From an uncultured Paracoccaceae bacterium (GTDB lineage: Bacteria; Pseudomonadota; Alphaproteobacteria; Rhodobacterales; Rhodobacteraceae), in the NCBI GenBank assembly GCA_947500005.1, contig CANMQJ010000011.1, positions 1-64,000 of the forward strand: DNA of 64,000 bases. The letters run 5' to 3'. A program made the translations under genes and the position numbers. The notes beneath the pieces were generated by a model. It had not been told where the DNA came from and made no database searches. It was given only the letters and a program-made list of their open reading frames with translations. Every line of letters starts with the position of its first letter. The stretch's first letter is position 1. This document shows, piece by piece, positions 25,329 through 36,354 of the stretch.

Positions 25329-27605
25329 GTGATCGTTTTTCTCAGGGTTTTTTCGTTCATTCTCCTTACGTTCACCGCGGTGGGCCAAAGCGCCGCACAG
25401 CTTCCGGCAACGTCATCCGGTTCTGCAAAAGAGGCCGCTGTGCCTGTCGTGCCAGAGGACCTGACGCCAGCGATGGTTGACGACCTTGTTGCGCGCATGT
25501 CCGACGACCAGGTGCGAGCGTTGCTTTTGGAACGCCTCGACGCGGTCGCCGCCGCCCAAGCCCAGGTCGCTCCGACCGAGGACCGCCTGCTTGCCCAGGT
25601 TCGGAATACCGTAACGGCGTTACTCGCCTCTTGGCTCGACGTTATCCGCAAGGTGCCCAGCCTGTTTACTTACCAGGCGACTTCGTTCGCGAACTTCGCC
25701 GAAACGTTCGGGCCACAAGGGCTTGCGCAGCTTTTCGGCTTCACCCTGATCGCACTTGCTGCAGGGTATGCCGCGGAAAAGGCCGTGGGACTCTGGACGC
25801 GGCGCTGGATCAGAAACACGCCGGCAGGAGCGAACGTCGACCTGCTAGGCGCAGCCGGCTTCCTCATCCGACGCTTCTGTCGTGAGATCCTCGGACTGAT
25901 CGTCTTCTATTACGGCTTGATCCTGATCGGTCGACTTCTGCTTACGCCGGAGCAGATAACATATGCCGGCCCCATGGTTTTCTATCTCATCTGGATTCCA
26001 CGCGTCGGCGCCGCGCTCTCGCGGCTAATTCTTACGCCCAAACGACCGCAACTCCGCCTGGTGAATGTGAACGATCACTGGGCCGACTATCTGCACCGTA
26101 ACCAGATTGGGCTGTTCCTGCTTATCGGCTTCACGCTCTTCATCGTGCACTTCAATACACTCAATGGCGTACCGATGGGCGAGATGCGTTTGGGCTTCTG
26201 GCTCAACACCGCTATTCATGTCTACATAGCCATTATCGCCTGGACGGCGCGCGAAGGCCTCAGCGACATGATGCGCGGCACCGATCCCGACCGTACCAGG
26301 TTCGATGAGCGCGTGGCGGACCTTTATCCGTATTTCGCGATCGGCGTGTCGGCTGTAATGTGGCTGATCGTCGAGATCATCGCGGCACGGGGCACCCCGG
26401 ACTTGCTGTTGGCGGTCGGACGGGGCGCGCATTTCACCACGATGTTCTGGTTGCTCATGGCACCCGCGATCGACACGCTGATCCGTGGCATCGTACGTCA
26501 TACCCAGCCGCCCATGATCGGAACCGGCCCCGTGGCCGAGCGCGCCTACAAGTCCACCAAGCGCAGCTTCATCAGAATCGGCCGCGTGCTGGCCGGTGTC
26601 GTTGTCATCCTCATGATCGCCAACGCCTGGAATATCGACTTGCGCGTCGTCGCCGGAGCCGGAACGGAATCTGGCGGGGCGGTGATCCAGTTCTTCATGC
26701 TGCTCGCTATCGGATATATTCTGAACGAAGTCGTTTCGCTCTGGATAAACCGAAGCCTCGCAAAGGAACAGACAGCCGCCGCACAGCCCGACGAAGTGTC
26801 CGGTGAAGGTGGTGGCGCGGGCGGCTCGCGTCTTGCCACCGTGTTGCCCCTGCTGCGCGTAACGGCGCAGGTGGCGATCGCGGTCATCTTCGGACTGCTG
26901 GCGCTTGGCGCACTAGGGTTGGACATCACGCCTCTCCTGGCAGGCGCCGGGATCTTGGGCCTTGCCATCGGCTTCGGCGCACAGAAGCTCGTCAGCGACA
27001 TCGTGGGAGGGATCTTTTTCCTCATCGACGATGCATTCCGCGTCGGCGAGTATGTCGATGTAGGGGGCACTACGGGCACCGTCGAAAAAATCTCGATCCG
27101 TTCGATGCAGTTGCGCCACCATCGCGGCCCTGTTCACACCATACCATACGGCGAGATCGCGAAACTCACCAATTTCAGCCGCGACTGGGTGATCATGAAG
27201 CTGAAGTTCACGGTTCCCTTCGACACCGATCCCAACAAGGTCAAGAAGATCTTCAAGAAGATCGGCGCCGAGATGATGGAGGAGCCGGAACACAAGGACG
27301 GCTTCCTGCAACCGTTCAAGAGCCAGGGCGTCTTCGATTTTGACGATGTCGGCATGATCATCCGCGGCAAGTTCATGGCCAAGCCCGGACAGCAATTCAC
27401 GATACGCAAAGAGATCTACAACAGGGTGAAGAAGGAGTTTGCGGCCAACGGGATCGACTTTGCCCGCCGCGAAGTGCGCGTCGCCATCCCCGGCCTGGAA
27501 GATAACGAACACCTCTCGGACGAGCAAAAGACGGCTATCGGCGCCGCCGCCGGAGAAGTCGTAAACCAGCAACTCGCAAACGAGCAGAAAGCAAAGGGGA
27601 GCTAG
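25329..27605 (+). CDS. Mechanosensitive ion channel family protein (MscS)
   Basis: Large MscS-type channel, 758 aa from GTG 25329, preferred because GGGGA lies 5 bases upstream; an in-frame TTG at 25317 would add 4 residues. Signal peptide (about 1-24), a periplasmic helical segment, roughly ten membrane helices, then the conserved pore and beta domain (GILGLAIGFGAQKLVSDIVGG, FRVGEYVDVGGTTGTVE, TIPYGEIAKLTNFSRDW). The C-terminal alpha/beta domain is complete. Expected to open under hypo-osmotic shock. Followed after 57 bases by an outer-membrane barrel gene on the same strand. Confidence 0.93.
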   Translation: MIVFLRVFSFILLTFTAVGQSAAQLPATSSGSAKEAAVPVVPEDLTPAMVDDLVARMSDDQVRALLLERLDAVAAAQAQVAPTEDRLLAQVRNTVTALLASWLDVIRKVPSLFTYQATSFANFAETFGPQGLAQLFGFTLIALAAGYAAEKAVGLWTRRWIRNTPAGANVDLLGAAGFLIRRFCREILGLIVFYYGLILIGRLLLTPEQITYAGPMVFYLIWIPRVGAALSRLILTPKRPQLRLVNVNDHWADYLHRNQIGLFLLIGFTLFIVHFNTLNGVPMGEMRLGFWLNTAIHVYIAIIAWTAREGLSDMMRGTDPDRTRFDERVADLYPYFAIGVSAVMWLIVEIIAARGTPDLLLAVGRGAHFTTMFWLLMAPAIDTLIRGIVRHTQPPMIGTGPVAERAYKSTKRSFIRIGRVLAGVVVILMIANAWNIDLRVVAGAGTESGGAVIQFFMLLAIGYILNEVVSLWINRSLAKEQTAAAQPDEVSGEGGGAGGSRLATVLPLLRVTAQVAIAVIFGLLALGALGLDITPLLAGAGILGLAIGFGAQKLVSDIVGGIFFLIDDAFRVGEYVDVGGTTGTVEKISIRSMQLRHHRGPVHTIPYGEIAKLTNFSRDWVIMKLKFTVPFDTDPNKVKKIFKKIGAEMMEEPEHKDGFLQPFKSQGVFDFDDVGMIIRGKFMAKPGQQFTIRKEIYNRVKKEFAANGIDFARREVRVAIPGLEDNEHLSDEQKTAIGAAAGEVVNQQLANEQKAKGS

Positions 27606-27662
27606 AAGAGAGAAACAAGGCTGAAGCGAGTTCGAAAAACACCTTTATCCAGGAGTTGGCGA

Positions 27663-28811
27663 ATGAAAGCCGCAACTGTTATGAGACGTACCTTTGCGGC
27701 ACTTGGATCCTCCATCCTTGCCCTTACCCTTACCTTGCATGGTTCGGCAAGCTTGGCCGAAGGAAGCGACGGTATCATCGACTCCTCCGTCCGTCCCGCG
27801 GCACAGACGCACGAGTCCTCTTCTACCGGGTTCGGAAACGGCTCATTCGTCGTCGCCCCGATCCCCTTCTCGAACCCGACCATCGGGTCCGGCTTGGCTC
27901 TTGGGTTGGGCTACCTGTTCCAGATGGATGCTACGTCCAAACCTTCCGTGATCGGTGTCGCCGGGTTGCGCTCGGATAATGGCAGCATGGCTGCCGGCGT
28001 CGCCGGGAACATCTACTTTCGTGAAAACCGCTGGATCCTGAGTCTCCTCGCCGCTGAGGCCAACGTTCAATATGACCTTTACACCGGTCTTGGTATTCTC
28101 CCGATCCAACAAGAAGGCATACTCGGCCGCGTAAGCCTCTCCTATGGCGTTACGCCACAACTTTCTTTCGGAGCAAGCGTACGGTATCTGGACACGACGA
28201 TCTCGCTGGCGCGGCCGGGCCACCCGCCAATCCCTCCTCCTTATAACCGATTCCTAAATGTTCAGATTGCCAATGTCGGACTGGTGGCGGAATGGGACAC
28301 GCGGGACGATTCGATCTATCCAACCGGCGGCCATTTGCTAAGCTTTCAGGCAGCGCACGGCATAGCCCTCTCGGGACTGGTGCAGGACTATCAGAAGAGC
28401 TATGTAAATTTCTCCAAGTATTATCAGCCCTATGATCGGGGCGTCATAGCGGCGCGCGCATCGCTCTGCGCGGCCTCGCAGGAAACCCCGTTTTTTGACC
28501 AGTGCGGGCTTGGCACCACGGATGGGTTTCGCGGGTTCTCTGCTACGCAGTTCCTCGACTTCCGTTTGGCCTCCCTGCAACTCGAATTACGGCACAGGTT
28601 TACCTCACGGATCGGGGCAGTGGTGTTCGGTGGCCTGGGACAAACCGGATCCTCCTTCGATACATTGGATGCCGGAGGGACCCACAGCGCATACGGCGTA
28701 GGTGTCCGGTATCGTGTGTCGAAGAAGTTTCCCCTGGACTTTTCGGTCGACTTCAGTCGCAACAACCTGTCCGAGGACAGTATCTATATCTACGTGGGTC
28801 AGCGCTTCTGA
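27663..28811 (+). CDS. Outer-membrane beta-barrel protein (Omp85/surface-antigen type, no POTRA)
   Basis: 382 aa, with AGGAG before ATG 27663. Signal peptide (about 1-32), then alternating beta strands; the C-terminal half has the Omp85 barrel signature (DDSIYPTGGHLLSF, DGFRGFSATQFLDFRLASLQLELRHRF) and a terminal Phe (YVGQRF) for Bam recognition. There is no room for POTRA domains, so it is a stand-alone barrel such as the bacterial surface antigen subgroup. Probably co-transcribed with the preceding MscS gene. Substrate unknown. Confidence 0.82.
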   Translation: MKAATVMRRTFAALGSSILALTLTLHGSASLAEGSDGIIDSSVRPAAQTHESSSTGFGNGSFVVAPIPFSNPTIGSGLALGLGYLFQMDATSKPSVIGVAGLRSDNGSMAAGVAGNIYFRENRWILSLLAAEANVQYDLYTGLGILPIQQEGILGRVSLSYGVTPQLSFGASVRYLDTTISLARPGHPPIPPPYNRFLNVQIANVGLVAEWDTRDDSIYPTGGHLLSFQAAHGIALSGLVQDYQKSYVNFSKYYQPYDRGVIAARASLCAASQETPFFDQCGLGTTDGFRGFSATQFLDFRLASLQLELRHRFTSRIGAVVFGGLGQTGSSFDTLDAGGTHSAYGVGVRYRVSKKFPLDFSVDFSRNNLSEDSIYIYVGQRF

Positions 28812-28891
28812 CCCGATGCTGGTAGCAGATTTTTGGGAACTTTGTCTGTCAAGCGCTGTTTTTATGCCATAACAGCACAAGGAACAGACCC

Positions 28892-29290
28892 ATGAAACGC
28901 ATCTTTGCTACCGCGGCTGCTCTTGCCCTTACAACAACGAGCGCCCATGCGCTGGTTCTGACAGAAAGCGCCACGCGCGGCGACGGGGCCGAAACCTTCT
29001 ACGAAGAAAATGCCGAATTCGTCGGCGATCCGGTTTACGACTCCACTGGCATGAAGATCGGCACCGTGTCCCAGGTCGACGCAAACGCCGCAGGAGACCG
29101 GCGCATCCACGTGATGTTCGACCAAGGCGCCGTCGAGGGTGTCGCTGGTTGGATCTTTGCCTTGGACGAGGCTTGGGAATCAGGCGGGTCGATCGAACTG
29201 ACCTGGAGTGCGGATGCGATCAGCGATTACCTGCTGGCATATGCAAACCGCTCGGTCACCCCCAGCTACGACGTCGTCCTGGTGGACTGA
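28892..29290 (+). CDS. Secreted protein with PRC-barrel-like segment, unknown function
   Basis: 132 aa with a clear signal peptide ([20 protein letters not shown]). The mature part is acidic; residues 45-75 ([22 protein letters not shown]) resemble a PRC-barrel motif seen in small periplasmic proteins of this group. No catalytic residues recognised. It lies 80 bases past the barrel gene and is followed by a strong terminator that closes the mscS-barrel-secreted protein run. Confidence 0.75.
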   Translation: MKRIFATAAALALTTTSAHALVLTESATRGDGAETFYEENAEFVGDPVYDSTGMKIGTVSQVDANAAGDRRIHVMFDQGAVEGVAGWIFALDEAWESGGSIELTWSADAISDYLLAYANRSVTPSYDVVLVD

Positions 29291-29332
29291 CCGGTGGACC
29301 AAAAGCAATAATCACAAAAACCACAATACTGC

Positions 29333-29360
29333 CCGGGGTCCTAGGACCCCGGCATTTTTT
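29333..29360 (+). terminator. Rho-independent terminator
   Basis: An 18-20 bp palindrome centred on CCTAGG (CCGGGGTCC/GGACCCCGG) is followed by a run of seven T. It separates the secreted-protein gene from purL. Confidence 0.88.
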
Positions 29361-29451
29361 TGCCGCAGGTGGCCGCGCGCGCGGGCCTTTCCACCGGACG
29401 AACGTTGCACTAAAGACGGTGCGACCGTTGCCCAGAGGGAAAAACCCGATC

Positions 29452-31611
29452 ATGCAAGAGCCCGAAATCACCCCCGACCTGATTGCCGATCACGGACTCA
29501 AGCCCGACGAATACGACCGAATCCTGCAGATCATCGGGCGCGAACCGAGTTTTACCGAGTTGGGCATCTTCTCGGCCATGTGGAACGAGCATTGTTCCTA
29601 CAAATCGTCCAAGAAATGGCTCCGGACCCTGCCGACCTCCGGCCCCCAGGTGATCTGCGGCCCCGGCGAGAACGCGGGTGTCGTCGATATCGGTGACGGA
29701 CAGGCGGTCGTTTTCAAAATGGAGAGCCACAACCACCCCTCTTATATCGAACCCTACCAGGGCGCGGCCACCGGTGTGGGCGGCATCCTGCGCGACGTCT
29801 TCACCATGGGTGCGCGCCCCATCGCCTCGATGAACGCGCTGTCTTTTGGCGAGCCCGACCATCCCAAGACCCGGCAACTGGTCAACGGCGTGGTCGAGGG
29901 GATCGGCGGCTATGGCAACTGCTTCGGCGTGCCCTGCGTGGGAGGCGAGGTGCGGTTTCACCCGGCCTATAACGGCAACTGCCTCGTCAACGCATTCGCG
30001 GCCGGACTGGCCGACAGTGACAAGATCTTCTACTCCGCCGCTTCAGGCGTCGGCATGCCGGTCGTTTATCTGGGCGCCAAGACAGGGCGCGACGGCGTCG
30101 GCGGTGCCACGATGGCCAGTGCCGAATTCGACGACACGATCGAGGAAAAGCGCCCCACCGTGCAGGTGGGCGATCCGTTCACCGAAAAGCGCCTCATGGA
30201 GGCCTGCCTGGAACTGATGCAGACCGGCGCCGTCATCTCGATCCAGGATATGGGCGCCGCGGGACTGACCTGTTCAGCGGTCGAGATGGGCGACAAGGGC
30301 GGCCTGGGCATCCGGCTCAACCTCGATTACGTGCCGCAGCGCGAAGAGAACATGTCAGCCTACGAGATGATGCTCAGCGAAAGCCAGGAGCGCATGCTGA
30401 TGGTGCTGCGCCCCGAGAAGGAGGCCGAGGCCAAGGCCGTCTTCGACAAGTGGGATCTGGACTTCGCCATCGTGGGCGAAACCATCGCCGAGGACAGGTT
30501 CCTCATCATGCAGGGAAACGAGGTCAAGGCCGACCTGCCGCTCTCGCCGCTTTCCGGCCAGGCGCCGGAATACGATCGCCCGTGGGAGGCCACCGCGCCG
30601 GCGGCCCCGCTGGCGGACGTGCCGCAGATCGACCCGATCGACGGGCTGCGCGCGCTGATCTGCTCGCCCAACTACGCGGGCAAGCAATGGGTGTACGAGC
30701 AATACGACACCATGGTGATGGCCGATACCGCGCGAACGCCGGGCCTTGGCGCGGGCATCCTCCGCGTGCACGGGACCGATAAGCACCTCGCCTTCACCTC
30801 GGACGTGACGCCGCGCTACGTGCGCGCCAATCCCGAAGAGGGCGGCAAGCAGGCGGTGGCCGAGGCCTATCGCAACCTGACCGCCGTGGGCGCTCTGCCG
30901 CTGGCCTCGACCGACAACCTCAATTTCGGCAATCCCGAAAAACCAGAGATCATGGGCCAGTTGGTCGGCGCCATCAAGGGGATCGGCGCGGCCTGCTCGG
31001 CGCTCGACATGCCCATCGTCTCGGGCAACGTCTCGCTCTACAACGAGACAGACGGCCAGGCGATCCTGCCCACCCCGACCATCGGCGCAGTCGGTCTTCT
31101 TCGATCCGCCGATGAAATCATCGGCTGCGAGGTGCGCGAGGGACACATGGTCCTCGTGATTGGCGAAACCAGGGGCCACCTGGGGCAGTCTGCGCTGCTC
31201 GCCGAAGTGTTTAACCGGGAGGATGGGGATGCACCCGCCGTCGACCTCGAGGCCGAAAAGCGCAATGGCGATTTCATTCGCGCCAATCGCGACCTCATCA
31301 AGGCCTGCACGGATCTGTCGGACGGCGGTCTGATCCTCGCGGCCTTCGAATTGGCCGAGGCGGCTGGTGTGGGCGTCACGCTCGACGCCGCCCCGACCGA
31401 GTTCCTGTTCGGCGAGGATCAGGCACGGTATCTGGTTGCCTGCAATTTCGATCAGGCCGAGGCGCTGATGATCGCCGCCGGACAAGCTGGAATCACCGTG
31501 ACGAGTGTTGGCCGCTTCACAGGCGACCGCGTTCGGGTCGGCAGTTCGGACGCACCGCTGCAGGAACTTGCCCACCTCTATCGCACGCGCTTTGCCGAGG
31601 TTGTGGGATAA
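29452..31611 (+). CDS. purL: Phosphoribosylformylglycinamidine synthase subunit PurL
   Basis: ATP-dependent synthetase subunit of FGAM synthase, 719 aa, short (PurS/PurQ-dependent) form. Start at ATG 29452 ([21 protein letters not shown]); the frame extends upstream through the terminator, so that part is excluded. The motifs [14 protein letters not shown], the [14 protein letters not shown] nucleotide loop, KMESHNHPS and GNVSLYNET are all present. It heads purL-bolA-[membrane protein]-grxD. Confidence 0.97.
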   Translation: MQEPEITPDLIADHGLKPDEYDRILQIIGREPSFTELGIFSAMWNEHCSYKSSKKWLRTLPTSGPQVICGPGENAGVVDIGDGQAVVFKMESHNHPSYIEPYQGAATGVGGILRDVFTMGARPIASMNALSFGEPDHPKTRQLVNGVVEGIGGYGNCFGVPCVGGEVRFHPAYNGNCLVNAFAAGLADSDKIFYSAASGVGMPVVYLGAKTGRDGVGGATMASAEFDDTIEEKRPTVQVGDPFTEKRLMEACLELMQTGAVISIQDMGAAGLTCSAVEMGDKGGLGIRLNLDYVPQREENMSAYEMMLSESQERMLMVLRPEKEAEAKAVFDKWDLDFAIVGETIAEDRFLIMQGNEVKADLPLSPLSGQAPEYDRPWEATAPAAPLADVPQIDPIDGLRALICSPNYAGKQWVYEQYDTMVMADTARTPGLGAGILRVHGTDKHLAFTSDVTPRYVRANPEEGGKQAVAEAYRNLTAVGALPLASTDNLNFGNPEKPEIMGQLVGAIKGIGAACSALDMPIVSGNVSLYNETDGQAILPTPTIGAVGLLRSADEIIGCEVREGHMVLVIGETRGHLGQSALLAEVFNREDGDAPAVDLEAEKRNGDFIRANRDLIKACTDLSDGGLILAAFELAEAAGVGVTLDAAPTEFLFGEDQARYLVACNFDQAEALMIAAGQAGITVTSVGRFTGDRVRVGSSDAPLQELAHLYRTRFAEVVG

Positions 31612-31694
31612 CCCCAGCTTCGGATCATCGCGCCACCTTGCGCGGCCTTGCGCCGCGTCCTAAGTCTTGTGACACATATGAGGAGTAGCCGCCA

Positions 31695-31937
31695 ATGGCC
31701 ATGGAAGCCCATGAAATCGAGGCGCTGATCCGGGCGAGTTTCCCGGAGGCAAAGATCACCATCACCGACCTCGCGGGCGACGGGAACCACTATGCTGCCG
31801 AGGTCATCGACGAAAGCTTTCGCGGGCAGAACCGTGTGCAGCAGCAACGTGCCGTCTATGCCGCGCTCAGGGGCAAGATGGACGGCCCCTCCGGCGAGTT
31901 GCACGCCTTGGCCCTGACCACAAAGGCACCCGACTGA
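31695..31937 (+). CDS. bolA: BolA/IbaG family protein
   Basis: 80-aa BolA-fold protein (MAMEAHEIEALIRASFPEAKITITDLAGDGNHY). It has the GDGNHY region and conserved His residues used to hold a [2Fe-2S] cluster with a monothiol glutaredoxin. The monothiol glutaredoxin gene lies two genes downstream, as commonly found in alphaproteobacteria. AGGAG precedes the start; ATG 31701 is an alternative. Confidence 0.92.
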   Translation: MAMEAHEIEALIRASFPEAKITITDLAGDGNHYAAEVIDESFRGQNRVQQQRAVYAALRGKMDGPSGELHALALTTKAPD

Positions 31938-32052
31938 CCGAGATGGCCAGCTCTTTCTAGAACCGTATGGGAAAGCCTCGTCCCGCTCTTTCAGAGCAAG
32001 CGTCGAGATAACGGCGAACCTTGCCCTCACGTGGCGTTACTTGCTCGTGACC

Positions 32053-32081
32053 TTGAAGGAATCGAACCGGTTTCCTAACTT
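32053..32081 (+). promoter_or_regulatory. Possible sigma70-type promoter
   Basis: TTGAAG (32053-32058) and TAACTT (32076-32081) are spaced by 17 bases, about 30 bases before the next start codon, in the longest gap of the purL-grxD run (176 bases). The spacer contains the palindrome AACCGGTT. Sequence-based guess. Confidence 0.3.
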
Positions 32082-32113
32082 TACGTCATGCTCACCACAA
32101 AAGGTAGAACGCC

Positions 32114-32326
32114 ATGACGAATGGCCCCGTGCCCGCCTTTGAGGCGCTGGCCGGTATTCAGTATCACCCCATGCTGGGCCTGCTGCTGCTTCCCTTCCTG
32201 CTCATCTTCCTGCGCGCAACCTGGCTTGAACTGCGCCGCTGGTACCTGTTCGGCCCCTCGAACAACAATCGCGCGATGTTCTCTTTCGACGAAACCGCGC
32301 CCAGTCGCGTCTATCCCAAGCGCTGA
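32114..32326 (+). CDS. Small single-pass membrane protein, unknown
   Basis: 70 aa ([19 protein letters not shown]...) with one hydrophobic segment ([18 protein letters not shown]) and a soluble tail containing [17 protein letters not shown]. It sits between bolA and grxD, a position often occupied by a small conserved hypothetical gene in roseobacters. No motif recognised; coding nature is supported by spacing and codon use. Confidence 0.65.
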   Translation: MTNGPVPAFEALAGIQYHPMLGLLLLPFLLIFLRATWLELRRWYLFGPSNNNRAMFSFDETAPSRVYPKR

Positions 32327-32412
32327 CCGGTTGCCCTGCTGCACTTGTCGCCTTATGTCAGGGAAAACTTCTCGACAAACCCGACGCAGACGCGCAGCGA
32401 AGAGGCAAAACC

Positions 32413-32775
32413 ATGACCGACGCAAAAACCCGTATCAATGAGACCGTCACTTCCAACGACGTTGTCCTCTACATGAAGGGCACCAAGTCCATGCCGCAAT
32501 GCGGGTTTTCTTCCCGCGTGGCCGGAGTTCTCAACTACATGGGCGTCGATTTCCAGGATGTGAACGTGCTGGCGGATGAAGAAATCCGCCAAGGCATCAA
32601 GGACTATTCCGACTGGCCGACCATTCCTCAGCTTTATGTCAAGGGCGAGTTTGTGGGCGGTTGCGACATCATCACCGAGATGACGCTGTCGGGTGAACTC
32701 GACAAGCTCTTCGAGCAAAATGGCGTCGCATACGACAAGGACGCTGCCAACAAGATCCGCGAAGCGAACGCCTGA
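32413..32775 (+). CDS. grxD: Monothiol glutaredoxin Grx4 family
   Basis: 120-aa monothiol glutaredoxin for Fe-S cluster transfer and storage. CGFS active site ([10 protein letters not shown]), glutathione-binding [19 protein letters not shown] and the KGTKSMPQ loop are intact. Probable partner of the BolA protein encoded just upstream. Confidence 0.96.
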   Translation: MTDAKTRINETVTSNDVVLYMKGTKSMPQCGFSSRVAGVLNYMGVDFQDVNVLADEEIRQGIKDYSDWPTIPQLYVKGEFVGGCDIITEMTLSGELDKLFEQNGVAYDKDAANKIREANA

Positions 32776-32796
32776 GCTTCGCTTTCCAAAAGGCCC

Positions 32797-32816
32797 GGGC
32801 GGGGACTTCCCCGCTC
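32797..32816. terminator. Weak bidirectional hairpin between grxD and mfd
   Basis: An 8-bp GC-rich stem (GGGCGGGG/CCCCGCTC, one G-U) with a 4-base loop lies between the convergent genes. Downstream T residues appear only weakly on the minus strand (complement of AAAAGG). Terminator role is tentative. Confidence 0.4.
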
Positions 32817-32862
32817 CGGCGCCAGGTGAAGTTGTACAGGGCGCGTTGCCTTCTGGCTGTTT

Positions 32863-35800
32863 CTACTGCGCCCCAGCCGGTTCGCCCTTCTTTTTCTTCT
32901 CCGCCTCCGCCTTTTCCGCAAGATCGCGCGCGATGGCAAAGGCGCCCTTGATCTTGTCGCTGTCCTTTTTCCAGTCCCGGCGCACGACGATCTTGTTATC
33001 CTTGACCTTGGCCAGCCCCCGCTGATCCTGAATGAATTCCACCAAACCCTGCGGCGACGCGAACTTGTCGTTGTGGAACTGGATCGTCGCGCCCTTGGGC
33101 CCACCGTCAAGCTTGGCGATACCCGCCCGCTTGCACATCGCCTTGATACGCACCACCAGAAGCAGAGTGTTGACCTCCTTGGGAAGCGTGCCGAACCGGT
33201 CGATCAACTCGGCAGCGAACCCCTCCAATTCCACCTTGGTCGTCAATCCACTCAAGCGACGATAAAGGCCAAGGCGCACATCCAGATCGGGCACGTATTC
33301 CTCGGGGATCAGGACCGGCACGCCCAGGTTGATTTGTGGCGCCCACTGGTCGTCGGCCTCGGCCAAGCCTTCCATCTCGCCCGAGCGGATCTTGGCGATC
33401 GCTTCCTCAAGCATCGACTGGTAGAGTTCATATCCCACGTCGCGCATCTGGCCTGACTGTTCCTCGCCAAGCAGGTTGCCAGCACCACGGATGTCGAGAT
33501 CCTGGCTCGCTAGCGTGAAGCCGGCCCCCAGCGTGTCAAGCGACCCAAGAACACGGAGGCGCTTTTCGGCAGCGGGCGTCAGGCGCGCACGCGGCTTGGT
33601 CGTCAGATAAGCATAGGCGCGAGTCTTGGACCGCCCTACCCGGCCCCGGATCTGGTAGAGCTGTGCCAGACCAAACATGTCGGCGCGATGCACGACCATC
33701 GTGTTCGCGGTGGGAATGTCGAGTCCGGATTCCACGATGGTTGTCGCAAGCAGGACATCGTATTTTCCGTCGTAGAACGCATTCATCCGGTCGTCGAGTT
33801 CACCGGCCGCCATCTGGCCATGCGCGACGACATAACTGAGCTCTGGAAGCTGCGCCTTCAGGAATTCCTCGATATCCGGCAGGTCCGTGAGGCGCGGCAC
33901 GACATAGAAGCTTTGTCCGCCTCGGTAATGTTCGCGCAGCAGCGCTTCGCGCACTGTGACCGCGTCGAACTCGCTCACGTAGGTGCGGATCGACAGCCGG
34001 TCCACAGGTGGCGTCCCGATAATCGATAGGTCCCGCACCCCCGTCAGCGACAGTTGCAGCGTGCGGGGGATCGGCGTCGCCGTCAGCGTCAAAACGTGTA
34101 CGTCCGAACGCAGCAGCTTCAACCGTTCCTTGTGCGCCACGCCGAAATGCTGCTCCTCGTCGATGATGAGCAGGCCCAGATTCTGAAACTTCACCCCCTT
34201 GGCCAGCAAGGCATGCGTCCCGACGACGATGTCCACCGTTCCCCGCGACATCCCCTCACGCGTCTTCTGCGCCTCTTTCGACGGGATGAAACGCGAAAGT
34301 TGCCGGACCTCCAGCGGGAATCCCCGGAACCTGTCCCGGAAGCTGGCGGCGTGCTGGCGCGCCAGCAGCGTGGTGGGGGCGATCACGGCTACCTGCACGC
34401 CCGACATGGCGGCGACGAAGGCCGCGCGCATCGCCACCTCGGTCTTGCCGAAGCCCACATCGCCGCAGATCAGCCGGTCCATCGGTTGACCGCTCGTCAT
34501 GTCGGCCAGCACATCCTCGATGGCACGTAGCTGGTCCTCGGTCTCCTGGTATGGAAATCTCGCGCTGAATTCTTCCCATGCGTGCGGCGGAGGGTCCATG
34601 ATGGGCGCCTTGCGCAACGCGCGTTCGGCGGCGATGCGGATCAGCCGATCCGCCATCTCGCGGATGCGTTCCTTCAGCTTGGCCTTCTTGGCCTGCCAGG
34701 CGCCACCGCCCAGCTTGTCGAGCAGCCCCTCTTCGTGGCCGTATTTGGACAGAAGCTCGATATTCTCGACCGGCAGGTAAAGCTTGGCCTCCTCGGCATA
34801 TTCCAGCAGCAGCATCTCATGCGCCGCGCCAAGCGCCTGCACCACCTCCATGCCGCGATAACGCCCGATGCCGTGATCGACATGCACCACCAGGTCGCCT
34901 GGAGACAGCGATTGCACCTCGGTCAGAAAATTCTCGGCCTTGCGCCGTTTCTTCGGCGCGCGGATCAACCGGTCGCCCAGAACGTCCTGTTCCGAGATAA
35001 CGGTCATCTCGGGCGTCTCGAACCCATGTTCCAGCGCCCAGACCGCCAGGTGCAGCCCCCGCTTGCCGATACGGGTGCCGTCGCGCACCGGGATCGCTTC
35101 GGCCAAGCCCTCATCTTCGATCAGGCCGGTCAGACGCTCTCGCGCACCCTCGGAATAGGAGGCGACAAGCACTGGGCCCTTTTCAAGTTTCGCACGAACA
35201 TGATCCGCCAATGCCCCGAAAAGGCTAATATTTTCCTGCTGTCTTTCAGGCGAGAAATTGCGCCCGATCCGTCCTCCCGCATCGATCACTCCCGGCCCGC
35301 TTGCATGCGGAAGGGGGCTGAACTGCATCTCTCGGCGGTCGGCAACCGCCCGATCCCAAGCAGCCTCGTCAAGATAGAGCAGACCAGGAGGCGCGGGCTT
35401 GTAGACCGTGTCCATCCGGTTGCGGTCCTTCAGCGCCAGTTTGCGCGTCTCGTACTGGTCGGCAATCCCTTCCCAGCGGGCGATGCGCGCAGGGGTGACC
35501 TGGTCGTCCAGCGTTACCGTGGCCCCGGGCAGGTAGTCGAACAGCGTCTCCAATCGTTCATGGAAGAAGGGCAACCAATGTTCTACACCCGCATGCTTGC
35601 GCCCTGCGCTCACTGCCTCGTAAAGCGGATCGTCTGTTCCCGCGGCCCCAAACTCGATGCGGTAGTTCTGCCTGAACCGCGTTATCGCGGCATCGTCCAG
35701 GATCACCTCAGAGACGGGCGCAAGCTCCACAAGGTCCAGCTTCTCCGTCGTCCGTTGTGTCGCCGGATCAAACCGCCGCGCGCCGTCCAGAACGTCACCG

Positions 35801-36333
35801 AAGAGATCGAGACGCACCGGGCCGCTTTCTCCGGGCGGGTAAATGTCGATGATCCCGCCCCGGATCGCATAGTCACCGGGTTCCATCACCGTTGGCGCTT
35901 GGCTGAAGCCCATTCGGACCAGGAAACCGCGCAGCGCCTCCTCGTCGATGCGCCCCCCGACTTGGGCGGTAAAGGCAGCCTCGCGCAGGACCTCGCGCGC
36001 CGGAACGCGCTGGGTCGCGGCGTTGAGCGTGGTCAGAAGGACGAATCGTTCCGGCATCTGATGGACAAGCGCTGCCAATGTTGCCATCCGTGCGGCCGAG
36101 ATGTCAGCGTTGGGCGAGACCCGATCGTAGGGCAGGCAATCCCAGCCCGGAAAGACAAAGACCGGCATGTCCGGTGCAAAGAATGCCAACGCTGCACGCA
36201 TCGCCTCGAGACGCTTGTCGTCACGAGCGACATGCATGACCGCCCCGCCCGCGCGCGCAACCTCCTTTAGGATCAACTGCGCGTCGAAACCCTCGGGCGC
36301 GCCGCCCACCTGGATGTGGCTCGCTGCAGTCAT
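32863..36333 (-). CDS. mfd: Transcription-repair coupling factor Mfd
   Basis: ATP-dependent DNA translocase that removes stalled RNA polymerase and recruits UvrA, 1156 aa. UvrB-homology N-terminal module, RNA-polymerase-interacting domain ([19 protein letters not shown]), then RecG-like helicase domains with Walker [23 protein letters not shown] box and [11 protein letters not shown], and a C-terminal TRCF domain. GAGGAG lies before ATG 36333. It starts 21 bases after the upstream membrane-protein gene. Confidence 0.97.
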   Translation of the reverse strand: MTAASHIQVGGAPEGFDAQLILKEVARAGGAVMHVARDDKRLEAMRAALAFFAPDMPVFVFPGWDCLPYDRVSPNADISAARMATLAALVHQMPERFVLLTTLNAATQRVPAREVLREAAFTAQVGGRIDEEALRGFLVRMGFSQAPTVMEPGDYAIRGGIIDIYPPGESGPVRLDLFGDVLDGARRFDPATQRTTEKLDLVELAPVSEVILDDAAITRFRQNYRIEFGAAGTDDPLYEAVSAGRKHAGVEHWLPFFHERLETLFDYLPGATVTLDDQVTPARIARWEGIADQYETRKLALKDRNRMDTVYKPAPPGLLYLDEAAWDRAVADRREMQFSPLPHASGPGVIDAGGRIGRNFSPERQQENISLFGALADHVRAKLEKGPVLVASYSEGARERLTGLIEDEGLAEAIPVRDGTRIGKRGLHLAVWALEHGFETPEMTVISEQDVLGDRLIRAPKKRRKAENFLTEVQSLSPGDLVVHVDHGIGRYRGMEVVQALGAAHEMLLLEYAEEAKLYLPVENIELLSKYGHEEGLLDKLGGGAWQAKKAKLKERIREMADRLIRIAAERALRKAPIMDPPPHAWEEFSARFPYQETEDQLRAIEDVLADMTSGQPMDRLICGDVGFGKTEVAMRAAFVAAMSGVQVAVIAPTTLLARQHAASFRDRFRGFPLEVRQLSRFIPSKEAQKTREGMSRGTVDIVVGTHALLAKGVKFQNLGLLIIDEEQHFGVAHKERLKLLRSDVHVLTLTATPIPRTLQLSLTGVRDLSIIGTPPVDRLSIRTYVSEFDAVTVREALLREHYRGGQSFYVVPRLTDLPDIEEFLKAQLPELSYVVAHGQMAAGELDDRMNAFYDGKYDVLLATTIVESGLDIPTANTMVVHRADMFGLAQLYQIRGRVGRSKTRAYAYLTTKPRARLTPAAEKRLRVLGSLDTLGAGFTLASQDLDIRGAGNLLGEEQSGQMRDVGYELYQSMLEEAIAKIRSGEMEGLAEADDQWAPQINLGVPVLIPEEYVPDLDVRLGLYRRLSGLTTKVELEGFAAELIDRFGTLPKEVNTLLLVVRIKAMCKRAGIAKLDGGPKGATIQFHNDKFASPQGLVEFIQDQRGLAKVKDNKIVVRRDWKKDSDKIKGAFAIARDLAEKAEAEKKKKGEPAGAQ

Positions 36334-36354
36334 TCGTGTCTCCTCTTGCGCCGT

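Noticed and set aside
29149..29451. N-terminal extension of purL
   Set aside because: The frame runs back through a strong terminator and the preceding gene; PurL's normal N-terminus starts at 29452.
32053..32085. EcfG general-stress promoter (GGAAC...GTT)
   Set aside because: Only GGAAT is present and the second element does not match at the right spacing; a sigma70-like reading fits better.
34582..36270. 562-codon open frame antisense to mfd
   Set aside because: Shadow frame; Mfd helicase motifs on the minus strand account for the region.
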